Source: an uncultured Candidatus Melainabacteria bacterium (GTDB lineage Bacteria; Cyanobacteriota; Vampirovibrionia; Gastranaerophilales; Gastranaerophilaceae). Taken from it: a stretch of 35,580 bases of DNA. This document shows positions 16,924 to 25,045 of this stretch, one piece after another (position 1 is the stretch's first letter; the number at the start of each line of letters is the position of its first letter). A model generated the notes under the pieces. The model ran no database searches and had not been told where the DNA came from. It was given only the letters and a program-made list of their open reading frames with translations. The translations under genes were made by a program, and so were the position numbers. The stretch is taken from the NCBI GenBank assembly GCA_934692665.1, contig CAKUUG010000015.1, positions 1 to 35,580 of the forward strand. The letters run 5' to 3'.

Positions 16924-17364
16924 TTGAAAAAAGTTAGTTTTATAGTTTCAATAAGTTTATTTACAGGAATTTTATTTTCAAGTGCATTTGCACAAGATAT
17001 CCAAAAACCATATCAAACATACGTAAGCAAACTCAGGACTTGTTCACCATATACATACAACATAGATGGAGATTCATCAATTTCACGCATTTTGGGTTGG
17101 TATAACAGAAGATGCATAGTAAGAACATTTACTTATGCAGATGCTGTTGAATGTGAATTCAAGACTCAAGAATTAAAAGAGTATGCAAAAGCTTTCCCCC
17201 CTGCAAAAATATATGAAAATAGTATAAACAAACAACCGGCTGAATTATCTCCAGAAGCTGCCACATATATGAACAATTTTGCGGCTTTAAACAAAAAATA
17301 CAAAGATGCAGGAATTTGTGTATCTTCTAGCGAAAGTTCAGATGGAAACAATAGCGAAAACTAA
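16924..17364 (+). CDS. Small secreted protein of unknown function
   Basis: 146 residues starting at a TTG (16924-16926) preceded by a strong AGAGGTGGA Shine-Dalgarno. The N-terminus (TTG read as Met) KKVSFIVSISLFTGILFSSAFA, cut before QDIQ, is a clear signal peptide. The mature part has four Cys that could form two disulfides, with pieces such as 'RTCSPYTYNIDGDS' and 'GWYNRRCIVRTFTYADAVEC'. The C-terminus is Ser/Asn-rich. Its last 23 bases overlap the acetyltransferase start. Family not recognised; it is likely periplasmic. Confidence 0.75.
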   Translation: MKKVSFIVSISLFTGILFSSAFAQDIQKPYQTYVSKLRTCSPYTYNIDGDSSISRILGWYNRRCIVRTFTYADAVECEFKTQELKEYAKAFPPAKIYENSINKQPAELSPEAATYMNNFAALNKKYKDAGICVSSSESSDGNNSEN

Positions 17365-17860
17365 ACCGAATTTTTATAAAATTGATTCAAATATTCAAAA
17401 AGATTTATCTGTTTTATTAAACATCACAAATAAAACAAAGAATTTGTTCTTAGAGTCTTTATTTCCAAAAGAAATTACAAATTATCTGTTTTATTTTTTA
17501 AGTGAAGATTTTTTCAAAAATAAAATAGAATTTGACAGTTTTTGTTATTATTTGGTTGTGCAAAACAATGAAACCATAGGTTTTTTCAGCTGCAAAAATC
17601 AAAATAACACCCTATATATTGCAGATATTTTTTTAACAAAAGAATATCAAAACAAAGGTATTGGAAAAAATATTATTGAATTTTTAAAAAACAAAGCACA
17701 AACCCTTAATATAAAAACAATACAAACGGCAATTTATCAAAACGATAGCAAAAGCAGAACATTTTTTGAAAAAATGGCTTTCAAGAAACGTTCTGCTCAA
17801 GCAAAGTATTTGGGTTCAGACATATATTTGTTTGAAGATATTTTCGAATTGACTAACTAA
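17342..17860 (+). CDS. GNAT-family N-acetyltransferase
   Basis: 172 residues from the ATG at 17342, inside the end of the upstream gene. The C-terminal half carries the GNAT fold: 'VVQNNETIGFFSC' (beta 2-3), 'LYIADIFLTKEYQNKGIGKN' (motif A, with Q-x-x-G-x-G for acetyl-CoA), then a helix and 'YQNDSKSRTFFEKMAFKKRS' (motif B, the usual N-x-x-A/S-x-x-F-Y/F-E-K pattern). This resembles RimI-like transferases that acetylate amino groups; the substrate is unknown. The gene ends convergently with the PilB-like gene, overlapping it by 8 bases. Confidence 0.85.
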   Translation: METIAKTKPNFYKIDSNIQKDLSVLLNITNKTKNLFLESLFPKEITNYLFYFLSEDFFKNKIEFDSFCYYLVVQNNETIGFFSCKNQNNTLYIADIFLTKEYQNKGIGKNIIEFLKNKAQTLNIKTIQTAIYQNDSKSRTFFEKMAFKKRSAQAKYLGSDIYLFEDIFELTN

Positions 17861-19241
17861 ACAAATATTTTTCTAAATTCTTTTTGTCGAAAACTTCTAT
17901 GCTGTTTTTACTATGTATAAACACAAGACAAGTTATTGCAGATTTAAACATAGAAAACTCATTAAATTCGAATTTTCTTCTTAAATCATCCATATTTTCT
18001 GCCAAAAATTCAGTGATTAAAGTTTTATTTTTCAAACTTAAAGAAGTGAAAAAGTCCAAACCTTCTTTTGTTGTAATGCCTTCAAAATATATAATATCCG
18101 GCGACTGAAATTCAATAAAACGCATAGCTTTATCCAGATTGAAACCGATATTTTCATTTAATTCACACTGAGCAACGCTTTTTAATCTGTATTTTGCAAT
18201 GCTTTCCAAAGTCATTATATTTTTTGCTTTTGGTGACAAATTTGACAAAAGCGAATAAATAAAATGTGTTTTTCCGCTCAACGATGCACCACAAATCAAG
18301 ATTATGCCTGATTTTTCAAAAGATGACTTAATTATTTCTATTTGTTCGTCTTTTAGGCCCAAGTTTTCTATTGTTGTTGGCGGATGGTAAATTTTTATCA
18401 ATATTCTTTCACCGCTAATTGTAGGAAAAGCACTGATGCTTGCTGTTAGTTCTCTATTATCTACATTAAAATTCAATTTTCCCAATTGCGGAATTTCATA
18501 CACATTTGGGTCCAAATTGCACAAAGTTTTTAAAGTTTGAATAAAAGAATTTACCAAAAGGCTAGGAATAGTGCCTGTTTGTATAATTTCTGTCGGACGC
18601 TTAAAATTTACCGTCAAACCATCTGTTGAATTTTCAAAATACAATTCATGGATATCTTGGCTAATTGCTTGTTTTAATATCGCTCTGAATAAAACCTGAA
18701 TATGAACTTCAGATAAATCATCATTATGCAATTCTTCTTGCCAATCATAGGTTTTTGAATTGTCCATTTTGATATCTTCGACTTTTGATTTTACATCATA
18801 GTATTCGTTGATTTTTTTAATTATACTTTTTTCTGAAGCAATTACAGGGTCAATGTTCTTTCCTGTAATTTGCATAATTTTGTCAATAGAAAACAAATCC
18901 ATCGGATCTGCCATAGCAACCGTCAAAGTGTCTTCAATAACAAACAGTGGCAAAATTTTAAAACGTATTGCATCTTGATAAGGAACAAAATCAAGGCATT
19001 TTTTGTCTATAGAATAGTTTTCCAAATCAACAGAAGGTGTATGAAGTTTCTCTTCCAAAAACTTCATCAATACGTTTTCTTCAATCATTTGCGTATTTAT
19101 TAAAATTTGACCAATGTTTGTATTTTGAGCATAAGCCAATTCACTGGCATGTTCAATATCATCATAAGTAACAAGACCGTCTCTTACAAGGTCATATTTT
19201 AATTTATCAAGAGTTTTGTTATCCAAAGAAACATAATCCAT
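17853..19241 (-). CDS. Degenerate PilB/GspE-type secretion ATPase
   Basis: 462 residues against about 560 in PilB. The N-terminal MshEN domain (about 1-140) has 'TNIGQILINTQMIEENVLMK', but the Arg that begins the usual R-L-G motif is Asn. The ATPase part keeps Walker A as GASLSGKT near residue 315-322. The Asp box, usually I-E-D-P-V-E, reads 'TLESIAKY'; Walker B, usually D-P-D-I-I-x-V-G-E-I-R-D, reads 'SPDIIYFEGITT'; the His box is 'LITEFLAEN'; and the C-terminal tetra-Cys zinc segment is missing. It may bind ATP but probably cannot hydrolyse it well. It is the last gene of an operon with a histidine kinase and a receiver protein, so it may be a regulatory paralogue of a pilus motor. Confidence 0.8.
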   Translation of the reverse strand: MDYVSLDNKTLDKLKYDLVRDGLVTYDDIEHASELAYAQNTNIGQILINTQMIEENVLMKFLEEKLHTPSVDLENYSIDKKCLDFVPYQDAIRFKILPLFVIEDTLTVAMADPMDLFSIDKIMQITGKNIDPVIASEKSIIKKINEYYDVKSKVEDIKMDNSKTYDWQEELHNDDLSEVHIQVLFRAILKQAISQDIHELYFENSTDGLTVNFKRPTEIIQTGTIPSLLVNSFIQTLKTLCNLDPNVYEIPQLGKLNFNVDNRELTASISAFPTISGERILIKIYHPPTTIENLGLKDEQIEIIKSSFEKSGIILICGASLSGKTHFIYSLLSNLSPKAKNIMTLESIAKYRLKSVAQCELNENIGFNLDKAMRFIEFQSPDIIYFEGITTKEGLDFFTSLSLKNKTLITEFLAENMDDLRRKFEFNEFSMFKSAITCLVFIHSKNSIEVFDKKNLEKYLFS

Positions 19242-19251
19242 TTTTTCACCA

Positions 19252-19614
19252 TCAAGCCAAATACTTATTTATTTTTTCCAAAACTTCAGAAAATTCGAAA
19301 GGTTTTGTAATGTATTCATCAGCACCCGTTTCTTCGCCTATTATTTTGTCTTCTTCTTGGCTTCTTGCCGTAATCATTATTATTGGAATATTTTTGTATT
19401 TGTTATCAAATTTCAAAAGTCTACAAATCTTATAGCCATTTATTTTTGGCATCATAACATCCAAAATCATTAAATCAGGATTTGAAGTTTTTGCCAAATG
19501 AAGCCCTTCTTCACCATCATAAGCATAAATACATTCAAAGCCTTTTGCTTTTAGCATAAACGCCAATGTTTCAACTATATCTTTCTCATCATCAACTATT
19601 AATATTTTTTTCAT
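19252..19614 (-). CDS. Single-domain CheY/PilH-like response regulator
   Basis: 120 residues from the ATG at 19614-19612, with AAGGAA upstream; a longer in-frame start would run into the kinase gene. It is one REC domain with all key residues: Asp8-Asp9 in 'ILIVDDEK', phosphoacceptor Asp52 in 'LMILDVMMPKINGYKIC', Thr82 in 'IIMITARS' and Lys104 in 'YITKPFEF'. There is no output domain, so it would work by protein contact or as a phosphate sink. It lies 8 bases after the sensor kinase stop and 10 bases before the PilB-like gene. Confidence 0.92.
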   Translation of the reverse strand: MKKILIVDDEKDIVETLAFMLKAKGFECIYAYDGEEGLHLAKTSNPDLMILDVMMPKINGYKICRLLKFDNKYKNIPIIMITARSQEEDKIIGEETGADEYITKPFEFSEVLEKINKYLA

Positions 19615-19622
19615 AGCTTTCC

Positions 19623-21656
19623 TTAATCTTCTAACTTTTTCATCAAAACGACGGCATCGCATCCATCTATAGAACTGTGGACTTTGCTAAACATTATACC
19701 ACAAGAATTTTGAGAATTTTTATTGCAATAATCAAGAAGCGTCGAAGTAACCGCCCCAAAAGAACTGCTAGAAATATTGGGTATATAAGCATAATATTCA
19801 AGATGGTCTTTTTTTGTTTTTGTGTATTCTTTTGAATTTTTTCCAAGAACTAAAATTTTGTTGTCTTTTAAATTTTGAATTATATTTTTATCAGAATCAG
19901 CAAAAGAAATTTTGATTAAGCCTGTTTCAGAATTTATAAGTGCTTTAGACAAATTCATAACAAAAACCTTGTACTCATCAATCAAAGGCAAATAAACATT
20001 AAAGGTTGAACCTTGTTGCTCTTCTGAAATAACTTCAATCAACCCCAAATGCGAGTCAATGAGCTGTTTTGTAATAGTAAGTCCTAAACCTACACCGCCT
20101 TTGTTTCGATTTAGACTGCTTTCAATTTGAGAAAATTTATCAAATATTTTTGGAATATCTTCTTTGTTTATTCCGATTCCCGTATCACAAACAGAAATTT
20201 TAATATAATCACCATTCGGCAGAATTTTGGGCGAAATTAGATTTTCATCATTTATTTCTTTTTCATTTACAATATCTGCAACAATTGAGATTTTGCCATT
20301 GTCTGATGTGAATTTCAAAGCATTTGAAACCAAATTTGTAAATATTTGCTCTATTCTTCTCACATCGGCATAAATCTCCGGAAGTTCCTTTTTGATATCC
20401 AAAGAAATGCTTATATTTTTTTCGTTTGCAGTTTGGAAAAAAGTTTTTAACAACAATTCTAAAGAAGAAGTTATATTTATGTTTTTGTATCTAAAATCCA
20501 ATTTTCCGGTTTGTATTCTGGACAAATCCAACAAATCTTCAATAATCCCTGAGAGTCTTTGGATATTTCTTTTTGCCATTGAAATAAAATTTCTGACTTC
20601 ATCGGTAATTTCACCTGCTTGGTTAGATAGTACAATTTCTAGAGAATTGTTAATCGGAGTTAATGGTGTTCTTAGTTCATGAGATACGATAGATACAAAT
20701 TCCGACTTCAATTTTTCCAATTTTTCCAGTTTTTTGTTTGTAATTGAAATTTCTTCGTACAATTTTGCACTTCTTAATGGTAGTGCGACTTGGTGAGCTA
20801 TTGCCTGAAAACATGTCACATCTTCACTGGAAAACGGGGTTTGTCTAAACAATTCTACAACACCAAAAAACTCATCTCCGACTTTTATTGGAGCATACAA
20901 AGAATCATAGCTGATTACTTCAACACCAAAAATTCTATTTGAGCGAGCTTGTTTTGTTTTTTGAATCGTTTCAATATTTGAAAAATCTTTTTCAACAAAT
21001 AATTTTGTTTTTTCTATCATTGAATCAAAATTCAAAATAGAACGAATTTTTAGAGCATTTATTAAATTTTCACAAGGAGTATAAAGAGTATTCAAAAAAA
21101 ACTCAGGTTTATTAAATGAATTGAATATCATTGCAGAAGAAATATCAAAACTTAGCGTTTTTTCCATTGCTTCTATCATAATGTCGTAAAGCTTTTTTGT
21201 ATTTAATGTTCCCGCAAATTGAGAACTCGTATTATATAAAACATTCAATTGATAGAGGCTTCTTGATAATTCTTTGTTGTTTTCATACAGTCTGTCTAAA
21301 GATTTTTTTGTCTTTAAATGAGAATTGATTGTAGACAAAAGTATCGTCTCATTCAGAGGATATTGAATCAAAGCATCGCACAAGTTTATTAGTTCTTTTT
21401 CATTTGAATTTTTTAAAAGAAGAATAACTTGTGAATTATTTTTTGAATCAGATTTTATTTGGCATACCAAATACTGTGCATTTTCAAAATCATCATCTAT
21501 CAAAATCACATCAGGAGATTCGTTATTTATTTGAGAAAAAATATCCTCAGGATTTTGATTCGTATCAATTGTAGAAACAGAAAAGTCATTTCTAACAAGA
21601 ATATTGGCAATATCAGATATATCATCTGTATTTTTTAATAAAAAAACTTTAGTCAT
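19623..21656 (-). CDS. Pseudo-receiver-GAF-histidine kinase
   Basis: 677 residues, no membrane segment. Domains: receiver-like 1-115 (Asp54 in 'VILIDDDFEN', but the conserved Lys-Pro is replaced by 'YP', so a pseudo-receiver); GAF about 150-300 with 'LYAPIKVGDEFFGVVELFRQ'; HisKA with His326 in 'FVSIVSHELRTPLTPINNSL'; HATPase_c about 430-560 with the N box 'IFTNLVSNALKF', 'VCDTGIGINKEDIPKIFDKF' and 'KGGVGLGLTI'. A C-terminal extension of about 110 residues is not recognised. It probably phosphorylates the adjacent CheY-like protein. A leaderless promoter precedes it. The soluble GAF suggests an internal signal. Confidence 0.9.
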   Translation of the reverse strand: MTKVFLLKNTDDISDIANILVRNDFSVSTIDTNQNPEDIFSQINNESPDVILIDDDFENAQYLVCQIKSDSKNNSQVILLLKNSNEKELINLCDALIQYPLNETILLSTINSHLKTKKSLDRLYENNKELSRSLYQLNVLYNTSSQFAGTLNTKKLYDIMIEAMEKTLSFDISSAMIFNSFNKPEFFLNTLYTPCENLINALKIRSILNFDSMIEKTKLFVEKDFSNIETIQKTKQARSNRIFGVEVISYDSLYAPIKVGDEFFGVVELFRQTPFSSEDVTCFQAIAHQVALPLRSAKLYEEISITNKKLEKLEKLKSEFVSIVSHELRTPLTPINNSLEIVLSNQAGEITDEVRNFISMAKRNIQRLSGIIEDLLDLSRIQTGKLDFRYKNINITSSLELLLKTFFQTANEKNISISLDIKKELPEIYADVRRIEQIFTNLVSNALKFTSDNGKISIVADIVNEKEINDENLISPKILPNGDYIKISVCDTGIGINKEDIPKIFDKFSQIESSLNRNKGGVGLGLTITKQLIDSHLGLIEVISEEQQGSTFNVYLPLIDEYKVFVMNLSKALINSETGLIKISFADSDKNIIQNLKDNKILVLGKNSKEYTKTKKDHLEYYAYIPNISSSSFGAVTSTLLDYCNKNSQNSCGIMFSKVHSSIDGCDAVVLMKKLED

Positions 21657-21690
21657 ATAAAAATTGTACCAATTATATATTTAAAGGCAA
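21657..21690 (-). promoter_or_regulatory. Leaderless promoter for the kinase-regulator-PilB-like operon
   Basis: On the minus strand TTGCCT (21690-21685), 16 bases, TACAAT (21668-21663) with a TGG extension, then exactly 6 bases to the ATG at 21656. There is no Shine-Dalgarno. Confidence 0.6.
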
Positions 21691-21712
21691 TTTTTATATA
21701 TTTTTTAATATT

Positions 21713-23062
21713 TTAGCTCAGATAATATTCAACTACATCTTTTGCATTTTTGAAGCCGTAATCAATCAAAATATCAGCATTTGTTTTTCTTGTTTTGATA
21801 ATTTCAAAAATAGGATTCAGGTAAGCTCTTTCTTTTGTAGACAAATTTGAAGAAGAAATTTTATACAATTCAGAAACAATTTCCCAAGCATCTTTGTTAT
21901 TTGATATTTTAAAATCAAGGCCGAATTTCACTGCATTTTGCATATTTTTTTCTATTTCATCAATTTTTAAATATGAAAAATGTTTCAATAATTTTTCTAT
22001 CTTATCTTGCAAAAGTCCTTTGTAAAAAGCACATAAAGCAAGTGCCATTTTTGGATTTTGGCTGTCATGATTTCTTATTTCTATGCATTTTTTCAATCTT
22101 ATATCAGGAAAACATAAACTTTGGTGCAAAATATAATCATCCATTGTTGCAAAATGATTTTCAAAACCTTCGTTTAAAAATTGTAGAAAGTTTATCTTTC
22201 CGTTTATAGGAATTATTTTTTTATTTCTTTCTATAAAAATCATTGGCACATCGAGAATAGCTTTTAGGTAATTTTTGAATATGTTTTTCTTTTGGTTAAA
22301 ACCTTTAAACACATCTTTGTAAAATAAATTGCATCTGTTTTTTCCCGTATATTGCCAAATATAACTTCTTTGCGACTTGTTTTCAGTTAAAAAGTTGTTT
22401 TCGATAGGGCTATTAGAAAAAAGTCCCGACATAAAAGGCATAACCAAATTCAGAAATTTCATTTTTTGATATGCATCATTGTTGTCCGTGTAGTCAACGT
22501 TTACTTGAATACCTGCTGTTTTTCTCATCATTTTTTGGCACAATTCGCCATAAGAACAATGAGGCAAATAATCATTCATTATTTCGTAGCGTTTTTTTGG
22601 AAGCAAAGAAATCTCATCAACATTTGAATATGGGCTCACTCCATACCCTAGAAAACAAACATCGTAAATATTTGCGATTTTATCCAACAAATCAACATAT
22701 TTTGTAAGCAACAAATCGATATCTAATATATTTTCTAATGGTTTTATGCTGATTTCCATTTGGCAACCCGGCTCCAATGAAATAGAACTGCCACTATTGT
22801 CTTTTGCACCTATTATTGTTTCGTTGTCAAATAATAATTCCCAGTTTAGAATTTTTGAAAAATCTTTTATTATTTTTTCCATCGTATCATACGTTGCATT
22901 TTTTAAAGTTTTTTTATCCAAACTTAATCTTTCGTATTCCAAACCGAAAGATTCTTTTTTGTTTTTATTTTCGTAAAAATCTTCTATTTGCTTTAATGAA
23001 AGAGTATTTGCTTCTTTTTGTTCTGTTTCTTTTAATTCAATTTTTTCTATCGTTTTTTGCAT
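21713..23062 (-). CDS. gshA: Glutamate-cysteine ligase, plant/cyanobacterial GCS2 type
   Basis: 449 residues from the ATG at 23062-23060; a TTG two codons upstream is less likely because the -10 box spacing points to the ATG. Features match the plant and alphaproteobacterial ligase family: 'FGLEYERL' (39-46), 'SGSSISLEPGCQMEISIKPL', 'FLGYGVSPYSNVDEISLLPK', 'RYEIMNDYLPHC', 'MMRKTAGIQVNVDYTDNNDA', 'LFSNSPIENNFLTENKSQRS' and 'IEIRNHDSQ'. The enzyme makes gamma-glutamylcysteine, the first and limiting step of glutathione synthesis. The second enzyme, gshB, is at 13789-14769. An EgtA-type role in ergothioneine is the main alternative, but the presence of gshB favours glutathione. Confidence 0.87.
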   Translation of the reverse strand: MQKTIEKIELKETEQKEANTLSLKQIEDFYENKNKKESFGLEYERLSLDKKTLKNATYDTMEKIIKDFSKILNWELLFDNETIIGAKDNSGSSISLEPGCQMEISIKPLENILDIDLLLTKYVDLLDKIANIYDVCFLGYGVSPYSNVDEISLLPKKRYEIMNDYLPHCSYGELCQKMMRKTAGIQVNVDYTDNNDAYQKMKFLNLVMPFMSGLFSNSPIENNFLTENKSQRSYIWQYTGKNRCNLFYKDVFKGFNQKKNIFKNYLKAILDVPMIFIERNKKIIPINGKINFLQFLNEGFENHFATMDDYILHQSLCFPDIRLKKCIEIRNHDSQNPKMALALCAFYKGLLQDKIEKLLKHFSYLKIDEIEKNMQNAVKFGLDFKISNNKDAWEIVSELYKISSSNLSTKERAYLNPIFEIIKTRKTNADILIDYGFKNAKDVVEYYLS

Positions 23063-23077
23063 ATTCAAATCTTACCA
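23063..23077 (-). promoter_or_regulatory. Leaderless extended -10 promoter for gshA
   Basis: On the minus strand TGG directly precedes TAAGAT (23074-23069), an extended -10, and the ATG at 23062 follows after exactly 6 bases. No clear -35 and no Shine-Dalgarno are seen. Confidence 0.5.
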
Positions 23078-23097
23078 TAAATTGTAATTTTAATAGT

Positions 23098-23132
23098 TAG
23101 ACAGTTTTACTATTTTTGTTTAAAATAAGAAT
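23098..23132 (+). promoter_or_regulatory. Leaderless promoter for rsmA-ispE
   Basis: TAGACA (23098-23103), a 17-base spacer, TAAAAT (23121-23126), then exactly 6 bases to the rsmA ATG at 23133. There is no Shine-Dalgarno. It lies back to back with the gshA promoter in a 70-base gap. Confidence 0.65.
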
Positions 23133-23975
23133 ATGGACTTAAATTATTCAATTAGAGCAAAAAATTTTAAAGCAAAAAAATCGCTAGGGCAGAACTTTTT
23201 GACCAGTAGCGAAATTATCGATTTTATCGCAAATAATGCAAATTCCGATGATGAAGTATTGGAAATCGGCCCAGGATTGGGGTTTGTTACAGAAAAATTG
23301 GTTCAAAAAGCAAAAAAAGTTGTTGCAGTCGAAATCGATAAAGATGCGATTAAGGTTTTAAACAAAAATTTATCCAAGTATGAAAATTTTTATTTGTTTG
23401 AACAAGATATCTTGAAAACAAACATAGAAGATTTACCTTTTGAAAACAACAAAATAAAAGTAATAGCAAACATTCCCTATTACATAACAAGCCCTATTTT
23501 AGTACATTTGTTGGGTGAAGTTGATGAGATTTGTCACAAAAATCGCTCAAAAATTTCTGAACTTATTTTAATGGTTCAAAAAGAAGTTGCACAAAGAATC
23601 ACTGCAAACGAAAACGCTGAAAACAAACAATATGGGCAGTTATCGATTTTGTCACAAATGTATTGCGATGCAGAAATAATCAAAAATGTACCAAAAAATT
23701 GTTTTTCTCCTTCGCCAAAAGTTGACAGTGCGATTGTAAAGTTTGTTGTGAAAGATGAACCAAAAGTACCAATAACAAGACTTTTTAGAAAAACAGTGAA
23801 AGCAATTTTTCAAGCAAGAAGAAAAAATATCAAAAATTCTCTTTTAAACGCAGGTTTTTTGGGTGTTGAAGAAGCTCTAAAAAAGGCTGATATAGACGCC
23901 TCGCAACGTGGAGAAAAATTGTCTATAGAAAAAATAAGAGATATTTCCGTTGCTCTCGAGGAATTTAATCAATGA
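23133..23975 (+). CDS. rsmA: 16S rRNA dimethyladenosine methyltransferase RsmA (KsgA)
   Basis: 280 residues. The SAM-binding motif I 'VLEIGPGLGFVTEKL' is at 42-56, acidic motif II 'VVAVEIDKDAI' at 63-73, and the catalytic 'NIPYYITSP' at 113-121 (the N-L/I-P-Y motif of N6-adenine methyltransferases). The N-terminal 'RAKKSLGQNFL' type segment reads 'KAKKSLGQNFLTSSEIIDFI'. The enzyme dimethylates the two adenines in the 3' helix 45 loop of 16S rRNA during 30S maturation. Its stop overlaps the ispE start (ATGA), so the two are translationally coupled, an order common in many bacteria. Confidence 0.95.
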   Translation: MDLNYSIRAKNFKAKKSLGQNFLTSSEIIDFIANNANSDDEVLEIGPGLGFVTEKLVQKAKKVVAVEIDKDAIKVLNKNLSKYENFYLFEQDILKTNIEDLPFENNKIKVIANIPYYITSPILVHLLGEVDEICHKNRSKISELILMVQKEVAQRITANENAENKQYGQLSILSQMYCDAEIIKNVPKNCFSPSPKVDSAIVKFVVKDEPKVPITRLFRKTVKAIFQARRKNIKNSLLNAGFLGVEEALKKADIDASQRGEKLSIEKIRDISVALEEFNQ

Positions 23976-24748
23976 ATACGATAAAAATAAAATGTCCTGC
24001 AAAAATCAATCTTGATTTAAAAGTTTTTAAAAAAGACCCCACAACCGGCTTTCATCCAATCAAAAGTACAATGCAGGCTATTAGTCTTTTTGACTTTTTG
24101 ACAATAAAAATAGAAGATGGAAATGGAATTTTTCTTTCCGGCAACAATACAGAAATACCTTATGATGAAAAAAATTTGTGCTACAAAGCAGCAGAACTTT
24201 TTTTAAAAAATACAAACAAAACATCAAAAATTTCAATTTACATAGAAAAAAATATTCCGGTATGTGCTGGACTTGCCGGTGGTTCTACAGATGGAGCCGG
24301 AGTTTTGTTTGGTTTAAATAAATTATTTAACGAACCTTTAAACAAGATTGAACTTCACAAACTAGCTTTAGAATTGGGTTCTGATTTAAATTTTTGTATT
24401 GAAGGTGGTACAAAATTATGCGAAGGCAGAGGGGAAAAATTAACAAACTTGCCCTTTTGTGATTTTGAATTGAGCCTTGTTAAGCCAAAAAGCCTAAAAA
24501 TATCCGCAAAAGAAGCCTATGAAACATTCGATGGTTTGGATAAAATTTCTGATTTTAAAAATGATTTGGAATTTGCACTGTTAAACAAATACAAAGAACT
24601 GCAATTTTTAAATTCAAAAGGAATGCAAATGTCAGGCTCCGGCCCAACCTTTTTTATAAAAAACAAAACTATAGATTTTGAACTAAGCAAAGACTATATT
24701 ATTATCGACAAACTACACACTATCCCTTACGGAATAAAAGAAATTTAA
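23972..24748 (+). CDS. ispE: 4-diphosphocytidyl-2-C-methyl-D-erythritol kinase
   Basis: 258 residues of the GHMP kinase family. It opens with 'IKCPAKINLDLKVFKKDPTT', has 'GFHPIKSTMQAISLFD', the ATP loop 'PVCAGLAGGSTDGAGVLFGL' (96-115, usual form G-L-G-G-G-S-S-D-A-A), and the C-terminal 'MQMSGSGPTFFI' loop. It phosphorylates CDP-ME at the 2-hydroxyl in the MEP isoprenoid pathway. It is a little shorter than the usual 280-300 residues. It overlaps rsmA by 4 bases and ends 2 bases from a convergent small gene. Confidence 0.94.
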   Translation: MNTIKIKCPAKINLDLKVFKKDPTTGFHPIKSTMQAISLFDFLTIKIEDGNGIFLSGNNTEIPYDEKNLCYKAAELFLKNTNKTSKISIYIEKNIPVCAGLAGGSTDGAGVLFGLNKLFNEPLNKIELHKLALELGSDLNFCIEGGTKLCEGRGEKLTNLPFCDFELSLVKPKSLKISAKEAYETFDGLDKISDFKNDLEFALLNKYKELQFLNSKGMQMSGSGPTFFIKNKTIDFELSKDYIIIDKLHTIPYGIKEI

Positions 24749-24750
24749 AA

Positions 24751-24948
24751 TCACATTCTAGAAAAATTACTCAAGACGACTTCATCATACATGTCGTATT
24801 TTTTGAGATATTTTTCAAATTCGCAAAAAGACATTTCAATAATTTTTTTGTTTTCTAATTTAGCAAAAACGTACAGAGCCTTTTCTTTGTCAATTTTGTA
24901 CGTTTTTCCATTCAAATCTATAATATAATAGTTTTTGCTTTCAATCAC
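24751..24948 (-). CDS. Small hypothetical protein
   Basis: 65 residues if it starts at GTG 24948-24946; a TTG at 24954 gives two more. It reads 'VIESKNYYIIDLNGKTYKID' then a charged helix with 'VFAKLENKKIIEMSFCEFEK' and ends 'LSNFSRM'. Alternating hydrophobic strands and helices look like a real small folded protein. A TATAAT box (24968-24963) lies just upstream with AGGG between, matching the layout seen before the DUF1848 gene. It is convergent with ispE. Function unknown. Confidence 0.55.
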   Translation of the reverse strand: MIESKNYYIIDLNGKTYKIDKEKALYVFAKLENKKIIEMSFCEFEKYLKKYDMYDEVVLSNFSRM

Positions 24949-24962
24949 GTTCAAAATACCCT

Positions 24963-24968
24963 ATTATA
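24963..24968 (-). promoter_or_regulatory. -10 box of the small hypothetical gene
   Basis: Perfect TATAAT on the minus strand, 8 bases before the TTG and 14 before the GTG candidate start. The -35 is not clear. Confidence 0.4.
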
Positions 24969-25045
24969 TAAATTGTATTTATACATTTATTATAAATTAT
25001 AATTTCATATTGTAAAGTATTTTATATAAAAATCCTATTGCTTTA

